This document shows positions 59,301 through 61,100 of a stretch of DNA of 64,000 bases, piece by piece; the stretch's first letter is position 1, and each line of letters begins with the position of its first letter. Origin of the DNA: Triatoma infestans (lineage: Eukaryota; Arthropoda; Insecta; Hemiptera; Reduviidae); contig JAAEAF010014380.1 in NCBI GenBank assembly GCA_011037195.1, positions 1-64,000 of the forward strand, written 5' to 3'. The notes below the pieces were generated by a model that was not told the origin of the DNA, did not search any database, and was given only the letters and a program-made list of their open reading frames with translations. Both the position numbers and the translations under genes were made by a program.

Positions 59301-61100
59301 GTTCCAGAGTTGCGTCCTCCTCTCCTTCTCCTCTTTCTTAAGTTGTCCTAGGAGAAACTGCACTGACCCCACAAAAGGGTTCAGGCCCAAAGAGTGGCAT
59401 GACCGTCTCATTTCCTTGAATGCCCACATGCCTGGCACCCAAAAAAAGTGACTTTATTCCTCCTACACTGGTCATTTGCCTAAGCATTCCCACACCAACT
59501 TAGAACTGATAACATAAGAGTCAGCGCTCTAATGACTGCCTGGCTACCGGAAAGGATAACAATTTCCTGATTCCGATATCCCTTATCGAGGTTAAATTGA
59601 GCACATCTTTCTATTGTGTATATTTCTGCCTGCAAGATCCTGGGAAACTTTCGCATGGGTTCTGAGTGTTTGGTTCTTGGCCTAAATACTCTGCCCCAGT
59701 TTCCTCGATGGTCTCAGATCCATCTGTATACCATTTAATGGCATGCTCTTTGATACTTGCTAGGGCGGATTTGCTGCTCCACTCCTTCTTGTTATTCAGC
59801 TTTGAGGAAAATTTGTTGCCACTTGGCATATAGGTACGCTAAACTCAAGTAGTTGTAGCATCAACTACCTTTGCAGAACTCCATAATATATTGTGTGTAT
59901 CCTGGGGAATCAGAAAAGTGTTGTTCATATTGGTAGGCTGGGATACTTATAAGGAAGATGTCAATAATCCTAAAGAAATGGTTCGTCCATTCTACCTAGG
60001 GTACACTTATAGTACGAAAGTAGCTCGTTCAAGTCTGCAGATTCTTAAATAAAGTTTAAGAATTCTTCGCAGGATCTGACTTCATCAAATTTAAAAAATA
60101 AGTGACTTAAGGAAAAAAAAAGGATATATGTTACCTTTACACTGTTGGAATGGGTTTCCAGAAAATCCTGGATTGCACATACAGCTAAACGTTCCAGGAC
60201 TATTAGAACAAACTGCATTTTCTCCACAACGGCCGTTAAGGCCGTTAGATTTATCACATTCATTAATATCTGTATAATGATAGAAAATTATTTCAAAATA
60301 TTGATCTACAAGTTTTTAATAGATGTGTTAAAAGTTATTTCAATTTACCTATACATCCAGCAGATATGTCGCTAGGATTGAAAGTCCATCCTTCTTCGCA
60401 AATACAGTAGGCTTCCTGGCCATCTGGTTTACAATACGCATGCTCACCACATTTCACATCGTCACAAGGAGCTGCAAGAAAAAAAAAAGTCGACTGTATT
60501 TCCTGTGTCAATCAAGAAAAATCTATTCATAATAGGGACTATAATATAAAATTCCTTTACCTTTACAAAGTATTCTTGGTGGTGCACCAATATAACCTGA
60601 TTGACATTCACATTGAAATCCACCAGCCGTATTAGTGCATACAGAGAACTGTCCACAAGGATCACCAGCACATTCATCAATATCATTACAAATGGAGCCG
60701 GCTGCTTTGAAACCATCTTGACAAAAACATTGGCCTTCAATACAATCAGCATTGTTTACGCAATCAAACTTGCTTTTACATAAAACATTTACGTCAACCT
60801 GGGGGAAAAAATAATAGTAATATTAATCATAATTGCCACATAATTTAACTTCAGTGTGGTTATTTTTGTTTGTAAAAATGAAATTAAACATTAATCCCGC
60901 ACTTATCGTGCAATGCAATCTTACATCTAAAAGTATAACTTATTATGAAATTCCGACTACACTTACTTGTTCACAAGCAACTCTTGGATCTGGTTTAGCT
61001 TCATACCCTTGAGGACATACACAATTGTAACCTGGCTCAGCGTTTTCACATTTTGCATTGGAACCACATGGTCTTTCCAAAGTTTCGCATTCATTAATAT
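764..61100 (-). CDS. dpy: dumpy-like giant apical ECM protein, internal part, 52 exons
   Basis: This entry is the whole spliced gene segment; the exon entries below give its parts. Alternating EGF-like repeats and DPY modules (short four-cysteine units between EGFs) interrupted by long Thr-rich tracts are the hallmark of Dumpy, which in Drosophila is a giant fibrous protein of the apical matrix anchoring epidermis, trachea and muscle attachment sites to cuticle. I placed exon ends at GT/AG signals read on the minus strand. All 51 junction phases agree, giving 31,560 nt or about 10,520 codons. The signal peptide and the C-terminal ZP domain plus membrane anchor expected of Dumpy are not here, so the gene runs off both sides of the window. 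The only frame breaks are inside the giant repeat exon. A different EGF-rich matrix protein is possible, but the DPY spacing makes dpy by far the best call. Confidence 0.9.
1172..1498 (-). CDS. dpy: dpy exon 51: EGF-DPY-EGF
   Basis: [12 protein letters not shown] ... [47 protein letters not shown] ... [13 protein letters not shown]. Phase 1-1, donor after ...CATCCAAATACCCACAA. Confidence 0.92.
1583..1906 (-). CDS. dpy: dpy exon 50: EGF-DPY-EGF
   Basis: [12 protein letters not shown] ... [47 protein letters not shown] ... [13 protein letters not shown]. Phase 1-1. Confidence 0.93.
2029..2346 (-). CDS. dpy: dpy exon 49: EGF-DPY-EGF
   Basis: [12 protein letters not shown] ... [48 protein letters not shown] ... 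[13 protein letters not shown]. Two acceptors six bases apart (after 2346 or 2340) both keep phase 1. I took the one directly behind the T run; the alternative removes two residues. Confidence 0.9.
2347..4090. other. dpy intron with a dispersed-repeat fragment
   Basis: Between exons 48 and 49. Positions about 3190-3540 match the TIR repeat family (acttccggtcaccgat, catggtgata, gagagtcttcgtttttgaa) in the same orientation as the 62-kb copy. The rest is AT-rich with no coding signal. Confidence 0.65.
4091..4417 (-). CDS. dpy: dpy exon 48: EGF-DPY-EGF
   Basis: [21 protein letters not shown], then [14 protein letters not shown] (the EGF's second half lacks the CxC pair), [21 protein letters not shown], and [14 protein letters not shown] ... 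[13 protein letters not shown]. Phase 1-1. Confidence 0.92.
4518..4838 (-). CDS. dpy: dpy exon 47: EGF-DPY-EGF
   Basis: [12 protein letters not shown] ... [50 protein letters not shown] ... [13 protein letters not shown]. This is the standard 107-110 residue exon shared with exons 48-52. Phase 1-1. Confidence 0.93.
4839..5763. other. dpy intron with a GC-richer unassigned patch
   Basis: Between exons 46 and 47. Positions about 5220-5520 are less AT-rich than the flanks and may be old transposon sequence, but I recognise no domain. No EGF-like frame. Confidence 0.5.
5764..6204 (-). CDS. dpy: dpy exon 46: EGF, EGF, DPY, EGF
   Basis: 147 residues: [12 protein letters not shown] ... [25 protein letters not shown] ... 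[13 protein letters not shown], then [21 protein letters not shown] and [14 protein letters not shown] ... [13 protein letters not shown]. The last EGF ends CRCFLIL rather than the usual single cysteine. Phase 1-1. Confidence 0.92.
6358..6738 (-). CDS. dpy: dpy exon 45: three EGFs without DPY modules
   Basis: 127 residues: [12 protein letters not shown] ... [25 protein letters not shown] ... [14 protein letters not shown] and [12 protein letters not shown] ... [12 protein letters not shown]. The EGFs follow each other directly. Phase 1-1. Confidence 0.92.
6739..8028. other. dpy intron with SINE tail
   Basis: Between exons 44 and 45. Apart from the SINE 3' fragment at 7121-7190 I see AT-rich sequence and a run of tat/att triplets near 6800, with no exon. 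Confidence 0.6.
7121..7190 (+). mobile_element. 5'-truncated SINE tail
   Basis: aaggcgctaatgaccatcg followed by agtccaggcgccg and an A/TAA-rich tail matches the 3' part of the SINE at 17.8-18.0 kb (gggcgccaatgaccaaag ... ggcgcgcc ... aataataataa). The tRNA-like head is absent. Confidence 0.65.
8029..8148 (-). CDS. dpy: dpy exon 44: single EGF
   Basis: 40 residues coding one [17 protein letters not shown] ... [15 protein letters not shown]. Phase 1-1. Confidence 0.9.
8244..8414 (-). CDS. dpy: dpy exon 43: DPY-EGF pair
   Basis: [18 protein letters not shown] (DPY) and a shortened [12 protein letters not shown] ... [15 protein letters not shown]. The segment between the DPY and the EGF's third cysteine is two to four residues shorter than in its neighbours. 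Phase 1-1. Confidence 0.9.
8524..8724 (-). CDS. dpy: dpy exon 42: DPY-EGF pair
   Basis: [20 protein letters not shown] (DPY with a longer third loop), then [12 protein letters not shown] ... [15 protein letters not shown] (EGF). Phase 1-1. The 2.7-kb intron before it is full of repeats. Confidence 0.9.
9420..9605 (-). mobile_element. tRNA-derived SINE (minus strand)
   Basis: Read on the minus strand, a Pol III B-box GGTTCGTTTCC lies at 9549-9559 and an A-box-like segment (TAGCGCCATGGTAGT) about 40 bases upstream, followed by a GC-rich body ending near gcatgcttacctcacgcc. The sequence is distinct from the 17.8-kb SINE, so this is probably another family. Confidence 0.55.
9640..10170 (+). repeat. 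TIR repeat family, degraded copy
   Basis: It contains the family landmarks tagcagaaagttaaaac, tttttcgctcttttagaaaatgtctcc, acgattttctccaaagg and, at the end, gtagtaagagaaagccg followed by gtgtctcac. The end block is the same as at 43.05 kb and as the inverse of 61.9 kb. Confidence 0.6.
10810..11110 (-). repeat. TIR repeat family, partial copy
   Basis: Same order of blocks as the 61.9-62.9 kb copy: cgcacttctggttgattgat, gtattaataccttaacggaatatc, ctcgtttttgagatatttgttc, gtacttaggggcctc. The terminal inverted repeat itself is not visible. Confidence 0.6.
11441..11623 (-). CDS. dpy: dpy exon 41: DPY-EGF pair
   Basis: [18 protein letters not shown] (DPY) and [13 protein letters not shown] ... 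[15 protein letters not shown] (EGF). Phase 1-1. Confidence 0.9.
11624..12018. repeat. dpy intron with (TAA)n microsatellite
   Basis: Between exons 40 and 41. About twenty TAA/AAT units run from 11847 to 11905; the remainder is AT-rich. Confidence 0.85.
12019..12237 (-). CDS. dpy: dpy exon 40: DPY-EGF pair
   Basis: A basic, Pro-rich lead ([10 protein letters not shown]), then [18 protein letters not shown] (DPY) and [13 protein letters not shown] ... [15 protein letters not shown] (EGF). Phase 1-1. Confidence 0.9.
12238..12660. repeat. dpy intron with short (TAA)n run
   Basis: Between exons 39 and 40. A (TAA)n tract lies at about 12319-12347, then T-rich and GAAGAA-rich stretches. No exon. 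Confidence 0.75.
12661..15387 (-). CDS. dpy: dpy exon 39: second Thr/Ser-rich mucin-like exon
   Basis: 2,727 bp (909 codons), open throughout. Almost the whole exon is Thr/Ser/Glu-rich with few Pro, so its composition differs from the giant exon. It contains a five-copy 41-residue repeat and ends with a cysteine module, [18 protein letters not shown] plus [11 protein letters not shown] flexible, O-glycosylated spacer is likely. The start is set by gttAG|ATGCCGATG, in phase 1; the 62 codons before the first Met are in frame and of the same composition. Confidence 0.88.
13860..14480 (-). repeat. dpy: 123-bp coding tandem repeat, five copies
   Basis: The block gcgacaatggtgta recurs at a spacing of exactly 123 bp (its gacaatgg at 13971, 14094, 14217, 14340, 14463). 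The unit is 41 residues, with core [17 protein letters not shown] and [18 protein letters not shown]. It is unrelated in sequence to the 63-residue repeat of the giant exon. Confidence 0.93.
15388..19042. other. dpy intron of 3.7 kb with a SINE
   Basis: Between exons 38 and 39. Very AT-rich with many A and T homopolymers. It contains a (TTA)n/(TAA)n inverted stretch at 17765-17812 and an intact SINE (17834-18029). I looked for EGF or DPY frames and found none. Confidence 0.6.
17834..18029 (+). mobile_element. tRNA-derived SINE with target-site duplication
   Basis: A-box TAGCGTAGTGG (17858-17868) and B-box GGTTCGAGTCC (17889-17899) both match the Pol III consensus, with tRNA-like spacing. A unique body (gggcgccaatgaccaaagatg) and an A-rich, TAA-repeat tail follow. 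The 11-bp direct repeat taataacgatt flanks the unit (17823-17833 and 18030-18040). It lies opposite to the gene. Confidence 0.82.
19043..19126 (-). CDS. dpy: dpy exon 38: 28-residue cysteine exon
   Basis: 84 bp coding [18 protein letters not shown] and CDQLTGAC. Phase 1-1, donor AAAG|GTATGA. The acceptor follows a long A run rather than pyrimidines, so this is the least certain start, but the frame and cysteine content support an exon. The following CPPG/CPLG motif resembles the end of exon 39 ([13 protein letters not shown]). Confidence 0.68.
19127..20873. repeat. dpy intron, mostly TIR repeat family
   Basis: Between exons 37 and 38. From about 19640 to 20680 it contains two successive partial copies in plus orientation: caccggaatacacg / cgaaaaagtggtttttagaaatg near 19660-19725, and gagagaaagtcgtgcg / caccggaaatactcg / gaaaaagtagtttttagaaatgg near 20393-20500, the latter with a (TG)n run. 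Confidence 0.65.
20874..20945 (-). CDS. dpy: dpy exon 37: 24-residue cysteine exon
   Basis: [20 protein letters not shown] in only 72 bp, with good splice sites (acttAG| and CAAG|GTGGGT) and symmetric phase 1. The pattern is neither EGF nor a standard DPY, and it may finish the EGF begun in exon 36. It is a possible cassette exon. Confidence 0.78.
21051..21194 (-). CDS. dpy: dpy exon 36: DPY module plus EGF half
   Basis: 48 residues: [18 protein letters not shown] (DPY), then [13 protein letters not shown] ... HHPAC, an EGF lacking its last two cysteines. Phase 1-1. The next two tiny exons could complete or replace this module. Confidence 0.88.
21195..22020. other. dpy intron, A-rich
   Basis: Between exons 35 and 36. 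It consists of A-rich low-complexity sequence on the plus strand (poly-T on the transcript strand). The long minus-strand frame here (21382-21819) is Phe/Leu/Ile-rich translation of that low complexity, not a gene. Confidence 0.65.
22021..36705 (-). CDS. dpy: dpy exon 35: giant Thr-rich repeat exon (14.7 kb)
   Basis: Length 14,685 bp (4,895 codons). The N-terminal 60 or so residues are a DPY-EGF pair ([25 protein letters not shown] ... GDPLVFC). About 380 residues of non-repeated Thr/Ser/Pro-rich sequence with several N-x-T/S sites follow, then a tandem array of 63-residue units (about 35350 down to 22550). The end is non-repeated plus a cysteine module [18 protein letters not shown]. Extended, heavily O-glycosylated spacer is the expected role. 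In Drosophila the analogous region holds PIGSFEAST repeats, but the unit here is shorter and I see no PIGSFEAST signature. The frame is interrupted near 24060-24470, 27466 and 28075-28120; the net exon length is still a multiple of three. The breaks look like sequence error (see findings). Confidence 0.88.
24060..24530 (-). other. dpy: corrupted coding stretch in the repeat exon
   Basis: Aligned to its clean paralogous copies at 27650-28080 and 29165-29640, this stretch has many small insertions and deletions in a few hundred bases, for example doubled bases in ccgattttggcgg and a lost g in ccgtaccaccg. The long frame stops around 24085 and resumes near 24464. Flanking units are clean, so uncorrected long-read sequence is the simplest explanation. 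Confidence 0.8.
28070..28200 (-). other. dpy: second corrupted coding stretch in the repeat exon
   Basis: Compared with the intact copy at about 29575-29710, this stretch has repeated single-base losses and gains, such as ggacttttgagactcg for ggaacttttggagaactcg and aaattggaaggtattg for aaatggaatgtgtg. It breaks the frame between about 28075 and 28120. It corresponds to the same repeat subtype as the corrupted stretch at 24.5 kb. Confidence 0.8.
36706..37105. other. dpy intron, 400 bp, AT-rich
   Basis: Between exons 34 and 35; nothing recognisable beyond the splice sites. Confidence 0.65.
37106..37873 (-). CDS. dpy: dpy exon 34: four DPY-EGF pairs
   Basis: 256 residues. DPY units are [54 protein letters not shown] and [18 protein letters not shown], each followed by an EGF (CGLNALC, CEPNKKC, CPNNRTC, CPQDAPC). 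The acceptor tacgtAG|AGAGCGAG has a poor pyrimidine tract but is the only nearby AG giving the required phase 1. Confidence 0.9.
37874..38857. other. dpy intron, AT-rich
   Basis: Between exons 33 and 34. Long T and A runs around 38400-38445; no element or exon recognised. Confidence 0.6.
38858..38986 (-). CDS. dpy: dpy exon 33: single EGF
   Basis: A 43-residue exon coding one [15 protein letters not shown] ... [15 protein letters not shown]. Symmetric phase 1, isolated between introns of about 1.0 and 1.7 kb. Confidence 0.89.
38987..40677. other. dpy intron with LINE fragment
   Basis: Between exons 32 and 33. Apart from the retrotransposon fragment at 39190-39410 and the repeated taggtcgtttcaaa blocks just before it (39093-39160), it is AT-rich without exons. 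Confidence 0.55.
39190..39410 (+). pseudogene. non-LTR retrotransposon ORF2 C-terminal remnant
   Basis: The plus strand reads [19 protein letters not shown] and then, after a frame change, [20 protein letters not shown]. This resembles the segment just after the reverse transcriptase in many LINE-derived host fragments (RIFGPV...WRxRxNxELxxxY). A stop and frameshift show it is dead. The match is from recall of the family pattern only. Confidence 0.5.
40678..40938 (-). CDS. dpy: dpy exon 32: two EGFs
   Basis: [21 protein letters not shown] ... CSGDPNRGC, then a short [12 protein letters not shown] linker and [12 protein letters not shown] ... [16 protein letters not shown]. Phase 1-1. Confidence 0.9.
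41155..41885 (+). repeat. TIR repeat family copy with (TA)n(TG)n
   Basis: Starts ttctcttactaagaggaag, then gcgatcgtgccac, caccggaaacacacg and an internal (TA)13(TG)16 microsatellite at 41273-41331, then the shared body (cagctccaacgattttc, ggagaggtggggttatg). It ends gagaaaatcgtgggagtg. Confidence 0.75.
41887..42926. mobile_element. 1.04-kb foldback (palindromic) element
   Basis: The left arm (gttgcgagaaacta ... ggactgcgccacatac ... gaattccctggagaaattt ... ttgttccat) is mirrored by the right arm as its inverse (atggaac ... aaatttctccaaggaattc ... gtatgtggcgcagtcc ... tagtttctcgcaataac). The inner ends are attagccaatcac and gtgattggctaat around 42340-42470. The two arms of roughly 500 bases diverge by scattered changes. 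No coding capacity; likely a non-autonomous foldback transposon. Confidence 0.82.
43466..43871 (-). CDS. dpy: dpy exon 31: two DPY-EGF pairs
   Basis: Starts in phase 0 with GQQCKEGNC. Then [38 protein letters not shown] ... [31 protein letters not shown], and [16 protein letters not shown] ... [15 protein letters not shown]. It is the last exon with a non-phase-1 end; every later exon is 1-1. Confidence 0.92.
43872..44864. other. dpy intron, unassigned
   Basis: Between exons 30 and 31. Positions about 44360-44720 are richer in GC and may be an old transposon remnant, without a recognisable domain. Confidence 0.5.
44865..45136 (-). CDS. dpy: dpy exon 30: EGF and irregular cysteine cluster
   Basis: [15 protein letters not shown] ... 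[15 protein letters not shown] is an EGF. After it comes an unusually dense cluster, [18 protein letters not shown], then [18 protein letters not shown]. Ends in phase 0 at CCG|GTTAGC. Confidence 0.88.
45137..45800. other. dpy intron with a short repeat end
   Basis: Between exons 29 and 30. Positions about 45225-45270 (acgaaatcgtgtgagtg, tttcacatcag) match the outer end of the TIR family. The rest shows nothing. Confidence 0.5.
45801..45976 (-). CDS. dpy: dpy exon 29: three tandem DPY-like modules
   Basis: Starts in phase 2. [33 protein letters not shown] and [18 protein letters not shown] follow one another without an EGF. Ends in phase 1 at CGAG|GTTAGT. Confidence 0.89.
46059..46260 (-). 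CDS. dpy: dpy exon 28: EGF plus DPY
   Basis: [14 protein letters not shown] ... [15 protein letters not shown] (EGF), then [18 protein letters not shown] (DPY). Ends in phase 2 at AT|GTAAGG; exon 29 supplies the third base. Confidence 0.88.
46350..46874 (-). CDS. dpy: dpy exon 27: DPY-rich exon with one EGF
   Basis: 175 residues. DPY-like units are [43 protein letters not shown]..., [36 protein letters not shown] and [18 protein letters not shown]. There is one [15 protein letters not shown] ... [17 protein letters not shown]. The DPY:EGF ratio is far from the usual 1:1. Phase 1-1. Confidence 0.91.
46875..47900. repeat. dpy intron, mostly TIR repeat family
   Basis: Between exons 26 and 27. 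The plus-oriented end tactttctcttactattg (about 47028) is followed by caccggaaatatacg. From about 47440 to 47690 blocks occur in the reverse orientation (gaaaatcgttgaagcatttttgag), so this copy is itself rearranged or partly palindromic. Confidence 0.65.
47901..48032 (-). CDS. dpy: dpy exon 26: two short DPY-like modules
   Basis: 44 residues, [18 protein letters not shown] followed by [18 protein letters not shown]. Phase 1-1. Confidence 0.87.
48145..48522 (-). CDS. dpy: dpy exon 25: EGF, two DPY-like modules, EGF
   Basis: [13 protein letters not shown] ... [18 protein letters not shown] (EGF), [18 protein letters not shown] and [18 protein letters not shown] (DPY-like), [13 protein letters not shown] ... 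[15 protein letters not shown] (EGF). I chose donor AGAA|GTATGT over an internal GTGAGA because it keeps phase 1. Confidence 0.9.
48523..48962. other. dpy intron, 440 bp, AT-rich
   Basis: Between exons 24 and 25. Nothing recognised. Confidence 0.6.
48963..49218 (-). CDS. dpy: dpy exon 24: EGF second half, EGF, DPY
   Basis: Enters in phase 0 with [17 protein letters not shown] complete [15 protein letters not shown] ... [16 protein letters not shown] follows, then [16 protein letters not shown]. Ends in phase 1. Confidence 0.91.
49317..49577 (-). CDS. dpy: dpy exon 23: EGF, DPY, EGF start
   Basis: The only phase 0-0 exon. [19 protein letters not shown] ... [15 protein letters not shown] is an [16 protein letters not shown] is the [23 protein letters not shown] is the first half of an EGF whose second half ([16 protein letters not shown]) is in exon 24. 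Confidence 0.9.
49659..49855 (-). CDS. dpy: dpy exon 22: DPY-like modules
   Basis: Starts in phase 1, ends in phase 0. Short modules [36 protein letters not shown] and [13 protein letters not shown], with no full EGF. The end (INSLGQ) joins the AFC of exon 23. Confidence 0.86.
49949..50213 (-). CDS. dpy: dpy exon 21: EGF tail, DPY, EGF, DPY
   Basis: Starts in phase 0 with VNC, completing the previous EGF (GDPK|VNC). It continues with [18 protein letters not shown] (DPY), [13 protein letters not shown] ... [13 protein letters not shown] (EGF) and [18 protein letters not shown] (DPY). Ends in phase 1. Confidence 0.91.
50359..50608 (-). CDS. dpy: dpy exon 20: EGF completion, DPY, EGF
   Basis: Begins [24 protein letters not shown], the second half of the EGF started in exon 19. 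Then comes [21 protein letters not shown], and [16 protein letters not shown] ... [12 protein letters not shown], which is cut in phase 0 before its last cysteine. Confidence 0.9.
50693..50846 (-). CDS. dpy: dpy exon 19: EGF and start of a calcium-binding EGF
   Basis: [13 protein letters not shown] ... [14 protein letters not shown], then [15 protein letters not shown], which is cut by a phase 2 intron and completed in exon 20 ([10 protein letters not shown]). Confidence 0.89.
50847..51681. other. dpy intron, AT-rich
   Basis: Between exons 18 and 19. A less AT-rich patch near 51230-51500 is unassigned; no EGF frame. Confidence 0.55.
51682..52118 (-). CDS. dpy: dpy exon 18: calcium-binding EGF and DPY/EGF pair
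   Basis: Enters in phase 2. [12 protein letters not shown] closes a split [20 protein letters not shown] ... [15 protein letters not shown] is calcium-binding. [13 protein letters not shown] plus [18 protein letters not shown] ... [13 protein letters not shown] is a DPY-EGF pair, and [13 protein letters not shown] begins another DPY. Ends in phase 1. Confidence 0.91.
52119..53040. repeat. dpy intron, largely a TIR repeat family copy
   Basis: Between exons 17 and 18. The plus-oriented copy runs from about 52168 (actttagcctttccgc, then aagtattgcgatcgt) to 52986 (ggagtaagaaaaagt), with family body blocks between (acgattttcta, ttcgcgattttcacgagaagg). Its left terminal repeat is more degraded than its right. 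Confidence 0.65.
53041..53422 (-). CDS. dpy: dpy exon 17: EGF followed by four DPY-like modules
   Basis: [18 protein letters not shown] ... [11 protein letters not shown], then a run of short units: [54 protein letters not shown] and [13 protein letters not shown]. It ends in phase 2 inside an Arg codon. Confidence 0.9.
53506..53694 (-). CDS. dpy: dpy exon 16: three tandem DPY-like modules
   Basis: 63 residues of back-to-back short modules: [36 protein letters not shown] and [18 protein letters not shown]. No EGF lies between them, which is atypical for the alternating DPY pattern. Phase 1-1. Confidence 0.88.
53771..55338 (-). CDS. dpy: dpy exon 15: long EGF/DPY array (about 522 residues)
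   Basis: The longest non-mucin exon. It enters in phase 2 and exits in phase 1. I count eight EGFs alternating with about seven DPY modules, the last incomplete. Clear DPY examples are [52 protein letters not shown] and [17 protein letters not shown] cores read CGPNALC, CGKNEVC, CPQNALC, CGPHAIC, CGENSIC and CGVNTLC. Several of the DPY units carry a longer third loop with basic residues ([19 protein letters not shown]), unlike those downstream. The array looks like tandem duplication without intron insertion. Confidence 0.92.
55421..55610 (-). CDS. dpy: dpy exon 14: calcium-binding EGF plus partial module
   Basis: [16 protein letters not shown] with [12 protein letters not shown] and [10 protein letters not shown], then a cysteine-rich start [15 protein letters not shown]. 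It ends in phase 2 (AG|), completed as Ser by exon 15. Confidence 0.89.
55708..55959 (-). CDS. dpy: dpy exon 13: two EGFs
   Basis: Two adjacent EGFs, [12 protein letters not shown] ... [15 protein letters not shown] and [13 protein letters not shown] ... [15 protein letters not shown], with no DPY module between them. Phase 1-1. Confidence 0.9.
56044..56337 (-). CDS. dpy: dpy exon 12: EGF, DPY-like module, EGF
   Basis: A 98-residue exon: [12 protein letters not shown] ... [17 protein letters not shown], then [18 protein letters not shown], then [12 protein letters not shown] ... [15 protein letters not shown]. The GNP before the last EGF cysteine is the usual Dumpy EGF ending. Phase 1-1. Confidence 0.88.
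56409..56612 (-). CDS. dpy: dpy exon 11: DPY module plus EGF
   Basis: The first canonical DPY-EGF pair in the window: [19 protein letters not shown] is the DPY module, running into [14 protein letters not shown] ... [16 protein letters not shown] as the EGF. Phase 1-1. Confidence 0.9.
56697..56927 (-). CDS. dpy: dpy exon 10: two EGFs
   Basis: [14 protein letters not shown] ... [16 protein letters not shown] is followed by [16 protein letters not shown] ... [16 protein letters not shown], one plain and one calcium-binding EGF. Phase 1-1. Confidence 0.9.
57031..57276 (-). CDS. dpy: dpy exon 9: calcium-binding EGF plus DPY/EGF hybrid
   Basis: [17 protein letters not shown] with [12 protein letters not shown] gives a calcium-binding EGF ending [10 protein letters not shown]. 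It is followed by [13 protein letters not shown] and [10 protein letters not shown]. Phase 1-1, with donor AAAA|GTATGT. Confidence 0.9.
57379..57564 (-). CDS. dpy: dpy exon 8: irregular cysteine modules
   Basis: A 62-residue exon starting [13 protein letters not shown], then [13 protein letters not shown] and [15 protein letters not shown]. The spacing mixes the tail of an EGF with a DPY-like start and another EGF tail. Phase 1-1. Confidence 0.86.
57652..57938 (-). CDS. dpy: dpy exon 7: DPY-like module plus calcium-binding EGF
   Basis: Enters in phase 2 and supplies EGC, the last cysteine of the previous EGF. A DPY-like run [13 protein letters not shown] follows, then [15 protein letters not shown] and [21 protein letters not shown] with [10 protein letters not shown]. 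It ends in phase 1 after NPYNLCE. Confidence 0.9.
58027..58249 (-). CDS. dpy: dpy exon 6: two EGFs, ends in phase 2
   Basis: Codes an EGF ([14 protein letters not shown] ... CLCSAGYTG) and a calcium-binding EGF ([18 protein letters not shown] ... [12 protein letters not shown]). The donor splits an Arg codon (AG|G), so the junction to exon 7 is phase 2 and the EGF's last cysteine is coded by exon 7. Confidence 0.88.
58334..58567 (-). CDS. dpy: dpy exon 5: calcium-binding EGF plus DPY-like module
   Basis: The exon starts [17 protein letters not shown] and continues [12 protein letters not shown], then a proline-rich linker and [19 protein letters not shown], a DPY-type C-x5-C-x5-C spacing. 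It ends in phase 1 at AGAC|GTATGT. Confidence 0.9.
58568..60134. other. dpy intron with dead LINE
   Basis: Between exons 4 and 5. It is dominated by the retrotransposon remnant listed separately (about 58950-60030), which makes this the most GC-rich intron of the window. Confidence 0.7.
58950..60030 (-). pseudogene. dead non-LTR retrotransposon, RNase H end of ORF2
   Basis: Minus-strand frames give [15 protein letters not shown] (RNase H TDGS motif), then [14 protein letters not shown] and [15 protein letters not shown], then [14 protein letters not shown], then [16 protein letters not shown], and finally a C-x2-C zinc-knuckle-like CRFCWEGG. These are the successive landmarks of LINE RNase H and tail domains (QAE, SDSQ, WVPGH, CxxC). 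The SDSQ aspartate and the WVPGH histidine are replaced, and frameshifts separate the blocks, so it is inactive. It is inserted in the sense of the host gene. Confidence 0.75.
60135..60269 (-). CDS. dpy: dpy exon 4: calcium-binding EGF
   Basis: A 45-residue exon coding exactly one EGF that starts [21 protein letters not shown] and ends [13 protein letters not shown]. It is symmetric phase 1-1. The 1.57-kb intron just upstream in the transcript (58568-60134 lies downstream of it) carries a dead retrotransposon. Confidence 0.88.
60349..60471 (-). CDS. dpy: dpy exon 3: single EGF
   Basis: A 41-residue exon coding one EGF-like repeat ([13 protein letters not shown] ... CICEEGW ... GC). It lacks the calcium-binding DxDE start. 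Both flanking introns are phase 1, so the exon is a self-contained module. Confidence 0.87.
60561..60798 (-). CDS. dpy: dpy exon 2: short EGF plus calcium-binding EGF
   Basis: The exon begins in phase 0 after a cccccAG acceptor and ends in phase 1. It codes a compact cysteine module ([18 protein letters not shown]) and then a full EGF opening [16 protein letters not shown] and closing with [14 protein letters not shown]. The DIDEC start and the [10 protein letters not shown] segment fit a calcium-binding EGF. Confidence 0.88.
60967..61100 (-). CDS. dpy: dpy exon 1 (of 52 seen): calcium-binding EGF
   Basis: The exon starts [18 protein letters not shown] and contains C-x-N-x4-Y-x-C, the arrangement of a calcium-binding EGF with a possible beta-hydroxylated Asn. 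It enters in phase 1 (two bases before the first full codon) and leaves in phase 0 at CAA|GTAAGT, one of the few non-phase-1 junctions. It is the most 5' exon I can support; earlier exons must lie beyond the window or in unrecognised sequence. Confidence 0.88.

Noticed and set aside
764..61100. Several separate EGF-domain genes instead of one
   Set aside because: All 52 exons are on one strand, phases match at every junction, and no polyadenylation, promoter or start exon lies between them.
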